DNA from: Diplonema japonicum
Lineage: Eukaryota > Euglenozoa > Diplonemea > Diplonemida > Diplonemidae
DNA: 52,500 nucleotides
NCBI GenBank assembly: GCA_964019335.1
Contig: OZ025761.1
Span: forward strand, 1-52,500
Direction: 5' to 3'
Shown here: piece after piece, positions 1 to 9,467 of the stretch
Numbering within the stretch: the stretch's first letter is position 1
Layout of the letters: each line of letters opens with the position of its first letter
The notes under the pieces: model-generated
Told to the model about the DNA's origin: nothing
Databases searched by the model: none
The model's input: the letters and a program-made list of their open reading frames with translations, nothing else
Translations under genes and position numbers: made by a program

Positions 1-662
1 AAAAAAAAATCTTTCTTCTTATATTTCCCCCCTCCCCCCTAGGTCTATTCTTTTTTTAATTCATATTCAATTGGGGAGAGATGAGGGAAAAAGAAATAAA
101 AACAACAAATTGTGTTTAGTTGTTTTAGTTTTAACACTAATTAGTCTATGCCGGGAACGAGCAAAAAATGGTTGTCCCTGCCAACTGAAGAAGGAAAGAT
201 GGAAAAGAAATTTGAAATGGTAAAATGAGAAATAAAAAACCCTCCTTCTCTCTTCATGGGGGGTAGAAAGGCCCTTTCCCCCCCTTTTTTTTTTCTTTTT
301 CATTTATAATATATATTTTTATCCTTGTTCTCTATCTCCTCCCCCCGCCTTTTCTTTTTTCTCTTGTCATTTTTGGTACCCTTCCTTTTTGTTTCTTTTT
401 TTCTTTTTTTTTTCTTTTTCATCTTCCAGACACGGATTCGTGAAGCAAAGAAGATAAAAAAGGAAGCAAACGGTTAAAAAAGAAAAAAAGAAGGGAAACC
501 ATTCAAAAGAAAAAAAAAGGGGGTGGGGGGGTGGGAAGAAGAAAGTGGGGAAATACCTCGATATTCACGAAAAAGGCCCATCAGAAAGAGAATTGATTGT
601 CGAAGGGGGTGATGGTAAAAACTACAACTTGGGGAAGGGGGAAGGGGGGGAATGTAAAATGT
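1..662. other. AT-rich spacer with homopolymers
   Basis: No gene is visible. The segment is a mixture of pyrimidine-rich and purine-rich runs (T-rich around 345-425, A/G-rich around 460-545). The small open frames here are low-complexity and not conserved in composition with the real genes. It would be the 3' flank of the cyclin gene that ends at 663. Confidence 0.6.
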
Positions 663-1115
663 TCAATTTTGCTTCATTTTCTTGAGTGCAGATACAGTTT
701 GGGTGTACTCCTCCCCGCTTACGAAAACAGCCCAATCTACATTTGTCAGAAAGGTGGCCTCGAGCCTGTTCAGCTCAGGGGTGGCTCACACCTCCTATTT
801 TGCGTAGTAAGAGTTACTGTAAACCTGGTCAGCTTGGAACTTTGTTGAGACGACAAGAGCACTCAGCAGCACCCTGTGAACAGACAACGATCTGATGACC
901 AACCCCCCCTCAATTGCTCTGTTTATCAAGATCGCCGCAAGCACTACTGCCTCCTTAGGGCCTTTACTGTATTTCACCCATCTCTTAATAAGGTCAACAA
1001 CTGCAATCTGCGGCACTGCCGCAGCATCGTAGTAGCTCGGCTCCCTGCCAAGCTCCTCTTGTTCATCGTTCTTGAGGGCTACTTGTGTCAACACATTCGC
1101 GACAATAGCCTCCAT
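663..1115 (-). pseudogene. Pho80/CycP-type cyclin, frame broken by two compensating indels
   Basis: This encodes a small cyclin of the Pho80/PREG (P-type) group, which binds a cyclin-dependent kinase. The N-terminal 106 codons read cleanly: a helix with VVDLIKRWVKY, then the cyclin-box signature with LSVHRVLLSALVVSTKF and YSNSYYAK. The family continues with a GGIS-x-x-ELNRLE block. Here the reading frame hits TAG (795-797) and TGA (786-788). A +1 reading between them gives I-G-G-V-S-H, and the original frame then resumes as PELNRLEATFL and runs to TGA at 663-665 (about 150 aa in total, a normal minimal length). The change fits one A missing in an A run near 798-801 and one extra C in a C run near 780-783. 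The start is the ATG at 1113-1115, directly after an A run on the coding strand. Either a recent pseudogene or two sequencing errors in homopolymers; the family call is solid. Confidence 0.78.
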
Positions 1116-1133
1116 TTTTTTTTTTTTTTTCTT
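1116..1133 (-). promoter_or_regulatory. A-rich leader before the cyclin start
   Basis: On the coding strand an A run of about 17 nt (interrupted by a G) ends exactly at the ATG. The same arrangement precedes the starts at 4022, 19398, 26844, 31850 and 33195, so it looks like a shared 5' leader feature. Its role is not known to me. Confidence 0.4.
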
Positions 1134-1176
1134 TTCGGTTCTCTGTGATGGGTATGATGTGCTGTCTGAAAAAAAG

Positions 1177-1217
1177 AATCACTATGATAGGAACGAAGTG
1201 TTCAGCAACGGCCCGCC
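1177..1217 (+). repeat. Dispersed repeat family A, copy 1
   Basis: About 40 bp matching three other places (45537-45576, 48291-48333, 50534-50573). The shared core contains GGAACGAAGTGGTTAGCAAC; this copy differs by a TTC for GTT change. All copies are flanked by A-rich tracts on both sides. Confidence 0.7.
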
Positions 1218-1249
<32 letters not shown>

Positions 1250-1635
1250 GGATGGAATCGCCGGCACCCCGTCACGAAGACTACACTCTGTATGGGCCAC
1301 ACCTGTTTTTGCACAATAATAAGAAAATTACACGTATCGCCATTTTGCAGGAAAGAAAAAAAAAAAGAAAAGGGAAATGAACCATTCATATTGCATAGGC
1401 GGCTCTGTAGGTGCCTTCCCCCAATGTAAGAAAAAATCTATTTTTGTTTTTTGTTTTATTAGAAAAAAGTTTTGGGTTAATGTGTAACAAAAATTTTTCT
1501 TTTTTTTTTTTTTTTTTGAAAAAGACCAAGCGACAAGAAAAAGAAAGGAAAAGAACTAATAGAACTCAGAAAGGTCCAGAATTAGAAGACTCTTTGATGT
1601 GGAATAACACCCAACTCAAAAAAAAGAAAAGTTGG
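1218..1635. other. Spacer between cyclin and zinc-ribbon gene
   Basis: Contains an A run of about 29 nt (1218-1246), a short GC-richer piece (1247-1300) and T runs around 1498-1517. No gene is supported. Confidence 0.5.
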
Positions 1636-2247
1636 TCACCCAACACCACCTCCGCATGTAGCTGCGCAGCCCCCGCTGTTGCACCCACCACCGCTGTGAT
1701 GCCTGTTGCGCCCTGTGGCGACAGGTTCATATCGTGACATATCATCACTCTCCCACGCACTGTAGAGGAGCACAGCACCTCCAGCACCGACAACAACACC
1801 AGCTGCTGCGTGTTTGTCATAAGGAGCCCCTGCTCTTTTTCTTTGCTGAGCTTCCTTGGCCAAGATACCACGAGGGTCCGATTGGGGCAGGACGATGGGC
1901 GGCTTCGACACCTTGCCGCACGCCATGCATTTGTGAATCATCTCCGTCTTTGAGCAACACCCACAGCAGCCATTGTGTCCCTTCAGCACCCTCTTCTGCC
2001 GGATTAACCGTTCTGCGGGATGATCACATGCGGGGACAGCCACCGGCTCATTCCTCATATCGTGTTGCGGTGGGACAGCATGCGGATAGACCACATTGAG
2101 AGGTGGTGGTGGTGGTCCCGGGACCACCAACACCATGCCACAGCTCTGGCACGCCGTATCCATTCCAACATATCCTGTCGCCACCAGACCACACGAGGGG
2201 TTGGGGCACATGAACTGCTTCTGGTGCTGTGGTGGTACATAATCCAT
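1636..2247 (-). CDS. Small Cys-rich zinc-ribbon membrane protein, 203 aa
   Basis: I do not recognise a named family. The N-terminus carries a zinc-ribbon-like pair of knuckles (CPNPSC at about 14-19 and CQSC at about 33-36), followed by a proline run. A second cysteine cluster (CCGCCSKTEMIHKCMACG, about residues 93-110) could bind another zinc. Around 148-165 a small hydrophobic stretch (AAGVVVGAGGAVLLYSAW) could be one membrane segment. The C-terminal tail is Gly/Cys-rich (GGGCNSGGC). The ATG at 2245-2247 is chosen because the first knuckle lies just after it and no earlier in-frame Met fits. A role in protein or nucleic-acid binding at a membrane is possible but unproven. Confidence 0.6.
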   Translation of the reverse strand: MDYVPPQHQKQFMCPNPSCGLVATGYVGMDTACQSCGMVLVVPGPPPPPLNVVYPHAVPPQHDMRNEPVAVPACDHPAERLIRQKRVLKGHNGCCGCCSKTEMIHKCMACGKVSKPPIVLPQSDPRGILAKEAQQRKRAGAPYDKHAAAGVVVGAGGAVLLYSAWESDDMSRYEPVATGRNRHHSGGGCNSGGCAATCGGGVG

Positions 2248-2345
2248 CCCTCACCCCCCCCCCCCGCTGTGAAACCATTATATCGTCTTGGAAGAAAAAA
2301 AAAGGGGGGGAAAGGAGCATTATTTCGAGCCGGTTGGAAAACCGT

Positions 2346-4022
2346 CTACAAAACAAGTAACTGGAACTGTTTGCCCTGCGCCACCAAGTCGTGTAGAAAG
2401 GATTCTGACTCGACAACGTCGGCACTCCTGTTGTGCTTTTTAATATCAAGAAGCCGTAATGCCTCACTTGTGTCCCCTCTCAAGTACGACCTCCCTGCCT
2501 CGTTGTAGGCCTCCCACGGGTTAGTCTTTATGCTGTACATCCATTCGCCGCCTTCGTCTTCTTTGCCGCCCCTTCGGAGTACCTCGTAGGCCACCTCCTC
2601 ACCCTCGCGCCCGGCAACCTGCACACGGACAACAATCAGTTTCATGTGGAACACGAAGCTCACCTCGCTGTACTCGTTGCTCCCACACACCACACGGTAC
2701 CCACGCTGCCGGCCAAGCCGCTGCAACACATAAGCCGTTACAGCTGCAGGACCGATGTTGCCAAACGACATGAGCTCCACAGATCCCAAAGGGCCGCAGT
2801 AAACCGTCCCGCTCGCCACCCCCATCACGATGTCGATCCCTGCCAGACCCAACACATCATGCACAGCCATCGCCGCCTCCACACTGCTTCTCACGTGGAC
2901 CACACACCTCTTCGCAGCGTTGAACGAGGCGTGCACATGATCCCCCACAACCACACCCACCACACCCCCATGCTGCTTCACCTTATCCACTATCACGTTG
3001 ATGTAGCTCTCAAACCTCTTCATGAACACTGGGGTGTCCCCAACACATGCGTGCGACCCGAGCATGTTCGTCACGGTGCAGCTCACTTTCTTCTTCTCAA
3101 GAAAAGGTGATTTAATCGACATCGACATCCCCAGTGTGCTCTTGCTGCCCGTGCTGCACGTCCGTACCCCGCTGTTCATAGTCCCGATTATTTCATCACT
3201 GTCATCGTTGTTCAAGAAGCATGACTGAGGAAGGTAGGGGCGGTAGGACCGGAGATTCTGCAAGATGTCACTGAAGGCTGTGCGGAGCGGTAGTGGAAGG
3301 GGAGTGCTGTCGATGGCATGCTCTGCAGACTCAAGGTCGAAACGAGAGAGGCAGTCGGCAATGTGCTCCGCCGCTGTGATGACACGCTGCATGGACATGC
3401 GCTCCCTTTGAAGGTCGTGGGCAAAGCCACGAGTGAAGTAGAAGTCCAAGAGAAAAACACACAACCTTGTTAAGAAAGTACCCAAGGAGGTCAAGGCGCT
3501 CACTTCACACGGTGGGGTGGAGCAATCCCAGTTGTGGGCCTCAGCACGGTCCCCAACAGGCATCATGTTCGGTGTATCGATGTCGTAGAGGCCCCAGCGG
3601 AAGGTGTCCTCTGTGGCGACAATAAAGAGCCAACCAATGAGCAAAGTGACGAGAGCAACACTGACACGATTGGGGAGGCGGCACACAAGAGCAGCGTCAA
3701 TGTAGATAACAAAGAGGGGCCAGTGCAGTTCCTTCGATGCCACTAGATGGCCGAGGTCGTTAATGATAGTCGCAAGGCCTACGCAGTACATCGCGATCTC
3801 TGCCAGTTGAGGTCGCAGCCTCTTCCACATAAACAGCTCGAATAGAACCACAGGCATCACTGCTAGTGTCAAGACGTTCCCTATCTCGGACAACCCAAAC
3901 GAAACGGTGCTGAACACAGTCAACACAAAGCTCACAATAGCTCCCGCCAGAAAGATCTTCTTTCTAAACACTTCATATGGGTCGTCATCCGGGTGGAGGA
4001 CAAAACGTAGCAAGCATGACAT
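2346..4022 (-). CDS. Polytopic membrane protein with degenerate class III cyclase homology domain (paralog 1), 558 aa
   Basis: From the N-terminus: about five hydrophobic helices (roughly 23-46, 47-66, 72-95, 99-114, 118-137), a loop with CSTPPC, one more helix (about 185-205), a helical linker ending in YRPYLPQS (about 260-267), then a class III nucleotidyl cyclase homology domain (about 312-482). Cyclases bind two metals with two Asp. Here the first site reads TVTNMLGS (Asp to Asn) while the second, VGDHV, is kept. The GDxVNxAxR helix that holds the transition-state Asn and Arg reads GPAAVTAYVLQRL, so both are lost. A regulatory or pseudo-enzyme role is therefore likelier than cAMP synthesis. 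After the CHD comes EWMY and NPWEAYNEAG. I start at 4020-4022 (MSCLLRF) because paralog 2 begins at the same point and the codons upstream translate a poly-A leader; a longer frame from 4082 is open. Confidence 0.8.
   Translation of the reverse strand: MSCLLRFVLHPDDDPYEVFRKKIFLAGAIVSFVLTVFSTVSFGLSEIGNVLTLAVMPVVLFELFMWKRLRPQLAEIAMYCVGLATIINDLGHLVASKELHWPLFVIYIDAALVCRLPNRVSVALVTLLIGWLFIVATEDTFRWGLYDIDTPNMMPVGDRAEAHNWDCSTPPCEVSALTSLGTFLTRLCVFLLDFYFTRGFAHDLQRERMSMQRVITAAEHIADCLSRFDLESAEHAIDSTPLPLPLRTAFSDILQNLRSYRPYLPQSCFLNNDDSDEIIGTMNSGVRTCSTGSKSTLGMSMSIKSPFLEKKKVSCTVTNMLGSHACVGDTPVFMKRFESYINVIVDKVKQHGGVVGVVVGDHVHASFNAAKRCVVHVRSSVEAAMAVHDVLGLAGIDIVMGVASGTVYCGPLGSVELMSFGNIGPAAVTAYVLQRLGRQRGYRVVCGSNEYSEVSFVFHMKLIVVRVQVAGREGEEVAYEVLRRGGKEDEGGEWMYSIKTNPWEAYNEAGRSYLRGDTSEALRLLDIKKHNRSADVVESESFLHDLVAQGKQFQLLVL
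2700..3896 (-). repeat. Near-identical 1.2 kb block shared by paralogs 1 and 2
   Basis: This block matches 7678-8874 at a constant offset of 4,978. Reading the two by eye I find one mismatch (C at 3782, A at 8760). Outside the block the genes drop sharply in similarity at both ends, which points to gene conversion or a recent local duplication. Confidence 0.85.
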
Positions 4023-4044
4023 TTCTTTTTTTTTTTTTTTTCGT
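4023..4044 (-). promoter_or_regulatory. A-rich leader before paralog 1 start
   Basis: The coding strand shows a long A run ending in GAA immediately before the ATG at 4020-4022. It is read as a 5' leader, not as Lys codons, because paralog 2 lacks it. Confidence 0.4.
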
Positions 4045-4412
4045 TTTCCTTCAAGCGTTGTGATAGCCATGCTAGTTTTCAATATTCACCTATTTCTTTT
4101 GGGTAAAGGTTTGAAAATGCTACTCAAACTGCTGCCTTGACTTGGTAGTTAGTTTGTTGGGTGCTGGCTTTGATGAAGCATGTTTGCAATCGTAGTCACT
4201 ATTGTGGTGTGATGCAAAATGAATGCCGCACGCTAAAAAGGTGCGTGCGTACTGCCGTATGCCGACAGCGTAGCCCCCCCCCCCCCCCCCCCGCAATAGA
4301 TACCATAAATGCAATAAAAAATATCGATCGTGCAAGGTGGCAACAACAAAGAGGTAAAAGGACTGTGTGTGGGGTGAGGACACTAAACTCACAAAAAAGA
4401 AAGAAAATAAAA

Positions 4413-4521
4413 GAGTTAAAGGAGGCCGGTGTTGGCAACGCCCTGCACAAGAACTGTCTACTTGATTACAGGGGGTGCACCGCGGCTGAGTTGTAGCTTC
4501 TTTTGCGTTCTGCGCCGTGTC
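4413..4521 (-). repeat. Element B, copy 1 (partial)
   Basis: This 109 bp piece aligns without gaps to 27885-27993 with six differences, all transitions. On the minus strand both copies keep an open frame containing PCNQVDSSCAGRCQHRPPL. It is GC-richer than the flanks. It may be the tail of a decayed mobile element; this copy lacks the part found at 28079-28132. Confidence 0.75.
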
Positions 4522-4800
4522 AAAAAAATTAAACATAATAAACGCCCAACTCTGCTAATCTGTTGTCCGTGCTGCTCTTTTTGCCACAGCTGAAGATTCC
4601 CATTTTATGCACAAAGGACTGGTGCCCGCTCCTCCTGCAGGTCACAACTTCCAAACAACTATCTACACACAGTGAGCATGTACGGGTCTGTAGTAATAGC
4701 TAGCGTTCGGTGTCTCCGTAAACGGGGAAAGAGGGGGGGGGTAAAGGTGCCAAATAGCAACTGCCCTTTTTTGTTTGTTTTACAAGTATAGCTTTTCTTC

Positions 4801-4837
<37 letters not shown>

Positions 4838-5004
4838 AGGTTACCCGTGGAGTGGGAAAACACTACAAAAAAATTGAGTGGAAAAGAAGGTTATAGGTTA
4901 AAAAATTGTGGGCTACCGTAAACAGTGGTGAAAATTCTGCTTACAGACATGGGTGGAAAAAAGTTAACAGGTTACTTGTACGTTGTTTTCTCGAAAAAGA
5001 AGGC

Positions 5005-5090
5005 AGTCTCGATTGTAGTGGTGCCATGCGGTATGTGACACAGCGGCCACCCTTGTGAAACTTCGCCCCGAAGCGTAAAAGTGGGGAGGT
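5005..5090 (+). repeat. Repeat D, copy 1
   Basis: About 85 bp matching 6039-6144 almost base for base through GTGACACAGCGGCCACCC and on to AACTTCGCCC. Copy 2 has about 20 extra bases before a shared G/A-rich end. Confidence 0.75.
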
Positions 5091-5587
5091 AAAAAAAAAA
5101 AAGAGGGAAGAAATGATAGCAAGCTCTGTATTCTTCGTACCGAGTAAAGATTTACTTCCGCAGGTTTTTTTTTTACCCTTTTTGCTTTTTCCCCCCTTAT
5201 GGCGAGAAGAACCAACTACGACAAATTCATCTATTCTTTTAAGGCTTGCGTTTTTGTGCTCACCAGCCTTCCCGTGCTCAGTCCCCGTTGTGCTGGTTCG
5301 ATGGGCTGTGGCTAGTGTGACTGAAAACTACTATTGAAAACAATATGCAGACTGACAAAGAAAATTCCCGGACACCGAAAATAGAAAGCTCTACTTTGTC
5401 GGGCCCGGCACTTTCATTTTTTTTGAACAGTGCTTTCGATATTGCCTTAGGGATGGAATGGTAGATATAAATAGAAGAGAAAAAACTAAAAAAAGAAGGG
5501 GGGGGGGAAACATGAACTAATGGAAAGAAAACGAACGGTAGGAACCTCAGTATGGGAAGGCATGGAATGTGCTTCATATCCCTAGGT

Positions 5588-5681
5588 GTTCGTGGACCTG
5601 CCTTTCTGCAGTCCGAGGCCTTCGCCTTTCAGCAGATTACGAGTCTTGCAATTGTGATAGCAGAACCTCTGCACCACGAAC
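5588..5681. ncRNA. Cloverleaf-like foldback of 94 nt, unassigned
   Basis: The two ends are perfectly complementary over 8 bp (GTTCGTGG and CCACGAAC). Three hairpins lie inside: GGACCTGC/GCAGTCC, an arm with loop near 5636-5642, and GCAGAACCTCTGC. On the + strand it is followed by a short hairpin (TATACTTA/TAAGTATA) and an A run. The standard tRNA A and B boxes and T-loop are missing on both strands, so I do not call it a tRNA. It could be a retroposed structured RNA or a tRNA relic. Confidence 0.3.
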
Positions 5682-5833
5682 TATACTTAATATGACATGA
5701 AGCTAAGTATAAAAAAAAAAAAAAAAAAGAAGAATTCTTTTAACGTCAAGGTGGCAGCACAGTCGGCTCCAAGTGCCCATAAGTACATGGGGTGGGGTGT
5801 TTGTGGCCTAACGACACACGGAGTGTGCTTCCC

Positions 5834-5890
5834 TGAAATGACTCGCTTAAGGGGAGCGTTTGCTACGCGCCTAGACCCGGCTAAAGGTCT
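5834..5890 (+). repeat. Repeat C, copy 1
   Basis: It shares ACTCGCTTAAGGGGAG and CTAGACCCGG with 33306-33368 and, more diverged, 36070-36145. In all three the match starts after GAAA. Confidence 0.7.
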
Positions 5891-6038
5891 AGGTGCGTAA
5901 CAAATTGACCTAGGATTAAAAAGAGGGGGGGGGGGGGGGTTGAATTAATGACTATTTCAGATAACCTAATTTTTACGAAACTTTTTTTTTCCCTCACAAG
6001 TGGTTTAATTTCAAGAGCGAAGCGAGAAAAAAAAAAGT

Positions 6039-6144
6039 TGTCTCGATTTTAGTGGTGCCATGCAGTATGTGACACAGCGGCCACCCTTGTGAAACTTCGC
6101 CCTGAAGCCTCCCAAGTCCCGTAGAATGTAAAAGTGGAGAGGTA
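6039..6144 (+). repeat. Repeat D, copy 2
   Basis: Second copy of the repeat at 5005-5090, with a 20 bp insertion before the shared end. Confidence 0.75.
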
Positions 6145-7320
6145 AAGAAAGCTTAGAAATTGAAAATAGGGAGAGGGGCCACAGAAGCAATTAAACACCA
6201 ACTGGAGAGTTGTGGGAGGCTTGCTTCACTGGCACGATGCCGCGGGGAGGCTACTTGCCTGACCTGGTGAAGCCACCTCCTTGTTCGATGTAATGGGATA
6301 AGGGACTCTCCGTTGAGGGCGATGCTAACTGGCGCCACGCGTAGGGTGGGCTCTCCACCCCCGTCCAGGTTTCCCCACGTGTACGGCTTTAGAACGAGAG
6401 TTTCCCTTTCGCTTGTGTTTCTCCAAACCACAATTACCAGGAACTACCACAGGGAGGTTGGAAACATTGGTCCCCCCCCAAAAAAAAAAACTCTGAGTTT
6501 AAAAAACCTGGCTGATTTTTATTTAGTATGATATTCTTATTTTAAAATTTTGTAAAGTTAAAAATGAGGAAAACTTGGACACCAAGAATATTGCTTCTCA
6601 TTGACCACAATTTTAGGCGGAGCAATGCTGAGTTATGTCGTCGCACTGTCTCTTGGAGACGCCGGTTCAAGTACTACCCGGCCGAGGTGTCAGCGGCCCC
6701 TAGATTCAAAAAATGAAGACGAGAGTAAAAATCAGATACTTTACATGCACGTTTTAAAGCCAAATTTAGCCTATTGCTTTACGTTTATTCCGCACTTTAC
6801 AACATTTTGGAAGGCGACACAAAGTTGTTTTGAAAGTGCCCCCCCAAAAAAAAGAGAAAAAGAAATTGTTGTCTTGTCCGCATGAGCAAAAAAAGAGGGG
6901 GGGGGGGGGTAAAGAAAAGAGAAAAAAATTAGAGAATTTCTAAGATTTTCTTCTTTTTTTTTTTCCTTCTTTAATTCTTTGCTCCGCACTACAGATACGA
7001 ACCCTTTTTGCTCATTTTTATTTATTCTTTTTTTTTTAAAAAAATTGTTTTCGGTTTTTTAAAAAGGGTAAAAAGTCTAGCAGAATAAAAAAAAGAGAGA
7101 CAAGGTACAAAAAAAAAAAAAAACTTGATAAAACTTCAAATGCGGGAAAAATCGTCACCGTTCTGCGGATGAGATAGACGGCACCGTAGTCAGAGTAACC
7201 TGGATGAAGAACGCTGTCACCTTTCCAGAATCTCTGATCGGCTTCACTCCTACTTCCACTGTCGGGAGCATGATTCGCTCCAGTCGCGATGCAACACCAC
7301 TTAACGGGTATTTTAAATGC

Positions 7321-9003
7321 TCACAAAACGATTTTTTCGATCGATGCACCCCTCCCGATGACTTCTTTCAAGGTTGTTTCAGCAGCCGTAACTTCTTCAG
7401 TCTTTTCCACAGAGTCAATATTTAAAAGGCGTAGAGACTCGTTAGCATTTCCTTGCATGTATGCCTTCCCTGCCTCGTTGTAGGCCTCCCACGGGTTCAC
7501 TGCCATGGTATACAGCCATTCATCATCACCCTCCTCTTCATTCTCACCTTTCGAGAGTACCTCGTAGGCCACCTCCTCACCCTCGCGCCCGGCAACCTGC
7601 AGCCGCACTGCAACAAGCTTCATGTGATATGCAAAACTTGTCTCGCTGTGCACTGAGCTGTTGCACAACACTTTTAGCCCACGCTGCCGGCCAAGCCGCT
7701 GCAACACATAAGCCGTTACAGCTGCAGGACCGATGTTGCCAAACGACATGAGCTCCACAGATCCCAAAGGGCCGCAGTAAACCGTCCCGCTCGCCACCCC
7801 CATCACGATGTCGATCCCTGCCAGACCCAACACATCATGCACAGCCATCGCCGCCTCCACACTGCTTCTCACGTGGACCACACACCTCTTCGCAGCGTTG
7901 AACGAGGCGTGCACATGATCCCCCACAACCACACCCACCACACCCCCATGCTGCTTCACCTTATCCACTATCACGTTGATGTAGCTCTCAAACCTCTTCA
8001 TGAACACTGGGGTGTCCCCAACACATGCGTGCGACCCGAGCATGTTCGTCACGGTGCAGCTCACTTTCTTCTTCTCAAGAAAAGGTGATTTAATCGACAT
8101 CGACATCCCCAGTGTGCTCTTGCTGCCCGTGCTGCACGTCCGTACCCCGCTGTTCATAGTCCCGATTATTTCATCACTGTCATCGTTGTTCAAGAAGCAT
8201 GACTGAGGAAGGTAGGGGCGGTAGGACCGGAGATTCTGCAAGATGTCACTGAAGGCTGTGCGGAGCGGTAGTGGAAGGGGAGTGCTGTCGATGGCATGCT
8301 CTGCAGACTCAAGGTCGAAACGAGAGAGGCAGTCGGCAATGTGCTCCGCCGCTGTGATGACACGCTGCATGGACATGCGCTCCCTTTGAAGGTCGTGGGC
8401 AAAGCCACGAGTGAAGTAGAAGTCCAAGAGAAAAACACACAACCTTGTTAAGAAAGTACCCAAGGAGGTCAAGGCGCTCACTTCACACGGTGGGGTGGAG
8501 CAATCCCAGTTGTGGGCCTCAGCACGGTCCCCAACAGGCATCATGTTCGGTGTATCGATGTCGTAGAGGCCCCAGCGGAAGGTGTCCTCTGTGGCGACAA
8601 TAAAGAGCCAACCAATGAGCAAAGTGACGAGAGCAACACTGACACGATTGGGGAGGCGGCACACAAGAGCAGCGTCAATGTAGATAACAAAGAGGGGCCA
8701 GTGCAGTTCCTTCGATGCCACTAGATGGCCGAGGTCGTTAATGATAGTCGCAAGGCCTAAGCAGTACATCGCGATCTCTGCCAGTTGAGGTCGCAGCCTC
8801 TTCCACATAAACAGCTCGAATAGAACCACAGGCATCACTGCTAGTGTCAAGACGTTCCCTATCTCGGACAACCCCTCCACTACCGTGCTGAACAGTGCCA
8901 ACACAAAGCTCACAATAGCTCCCGCCAGAAAGATCTTCTTTCTAAACACTTCATATGGACCGTCATCCGGGTGGAGGACAAAACGTATCAAGCACGACAT
9001 CAT
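7321..9003 (-). CDS. Polytopic membrane protein with degenerate cyclase homology domain (paralog 2), 560 aa
   Basis: It has the same plan as paralog 1: five or six hydrophobic helices in the first 205 residues, the CSTPPC loop, a linker with YRPYLPQS, then the CHD with TVTNMLGS at metal site 1 and VGDHV at site 2, and GPAAVTAYVLQRL in place of the catalytic Asn/Arg helix. The middle 400 or so residues are identical to paralog 1 except one Val/Leu change. The last 115 residues differ clearly (GLKVLCNSSVHSETSF, SKGENEEEGDDEWLY) yet keep the NPWEAYNEAG motif. The two Met codons at the start (8998-9003) are equivalent; either could be used. Likely role: membrane-bound sensor or regulator without cyclase activity. 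Confidence 0.8.
   Translation of the reverse strand: MMSCLIRFVLHPDDGPYEVFRKKIFLAGAIVSFVLALFSTVVEGLSEIGNVLTLAVMPVVLFELFMWKRLRPQLAEIAMYCLGLATIINDLGHLVASKELHWPLFVIYIDAALVCRLPNRVSVALVTLLIGWLFIVATEDTFRWGLYDIDTPNMMPVGDRAEAHNWDCSTPPCEVSALTSLGTFLTRLCVFLLDFYFTRGFAHDLQRERMSMQRVITAAEHIADCLSRFDLESAEHAIDSTPLPLPLRTAFSDILQNLRSYRPYLPQSCFLNNDDSDEIIGTMNSGVRTCSTGSKSTLGMSMSIKSPFLEKKKVSCTVTNMLGSHACVGDTPVFMKRFESYINVIVDKVKQHGGVVGVVVGDHVHASFNAAKRCVVHVRSSVEAAMAVHDVLGLAGIDIVMGVASGTVYCGPLGSVELMSFGNIGPAAVTAYVLQRLGRQRGLKVLCNSSVHSETSFAYHMKLVAVRLQVAGREGEEVAYEVLSKGENEEEGDDEWLYTMAVNPWEAYNEAGKAYMQGNANESLRLLNIDSVEKTEEVTAAETTLKEVIGRGASIEKIVL
7678..8874 (-). repeat. Near-identical 1.2 kb block, second copy
   Basis: Counterpart of 2700-3896; see that entry. 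Confidence 0.85.
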
Positions 9004-9467
9004 GAAGAACTTGTTCTTTTCTTCTTTTTTTTTCCCCCTTCGGAGGTTTCCTTTTCATAAAATAATGACACTTGAAGTAAGTAGGCAATAAAGTCTTAAC
9101 CACTATAATCGGGGGCGTGCCTCAGCTGTCCTTGTAAAAGGGCATGATGCACGACAAGCGAACCTACAACCACATGTGAGATAAATCTTGCGGCAAAAAA
9201 TCAATCATCAAGGTTGCTCTAGTTTGATAATTATGTGAACACGAACTTCATGTACTTGGGCTACTTGTGGCTGAGTAACTTCCACTCCTTGAGTCCTTGA
9301 AGTCATATCGTTCAGAGCTTGAAAACAAAATAAAAGACTTATTACTTGGTATATAAAGCGTACAAACAAAAGCTGGGCATCAGCTCTTGGGTAAATATAT
9401 ATATATTTTTATACATGGCATCGTTTCAAAAAAAAAGAAAAAAAAAAGAAGAAAAAAAACTCAAATT

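Larger units (their letters stand above)
4045..7320. other. Long repeat-rich spacer between paralogs 1 and 2
   Basis: No intact gene. It holds one copy of element B (4413-4521), two copies of repeat D (5005-5090, 6039-6144), one of repeat C (5834-5890), a cloverleaf-like foldback (5588-5681), a C run (4275-4292), a T run of about 30 nt (near 4804-4833) and several G runs. A GC-richer patch at 6160-6430 has short open frames on both strands, but none resembles a known family. Confidence 0.6.

Noticed and set aside
1177-1217. Family A repeat as a spliced-leader RNA gene
   Set aside because: Too short, no GT donor followed by a structured intron or Sm-like site, and A runs on both sides instead of a Pol promoter and T terminator.
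6153-6431. 92-codon minus-strand frame in a GC-richer patch
   Set aside because: No recognisable domain, no A-rich leader, and an equally long frame on the other strand; left as spacer.
6601-6710. Possible tRNA with GGTTCAAGTAC near 6671
   Set aside because: The B-box-like sequence and a D-arm-like stretch are present, but the acceptor ends do not pair and the T-stem does not form.
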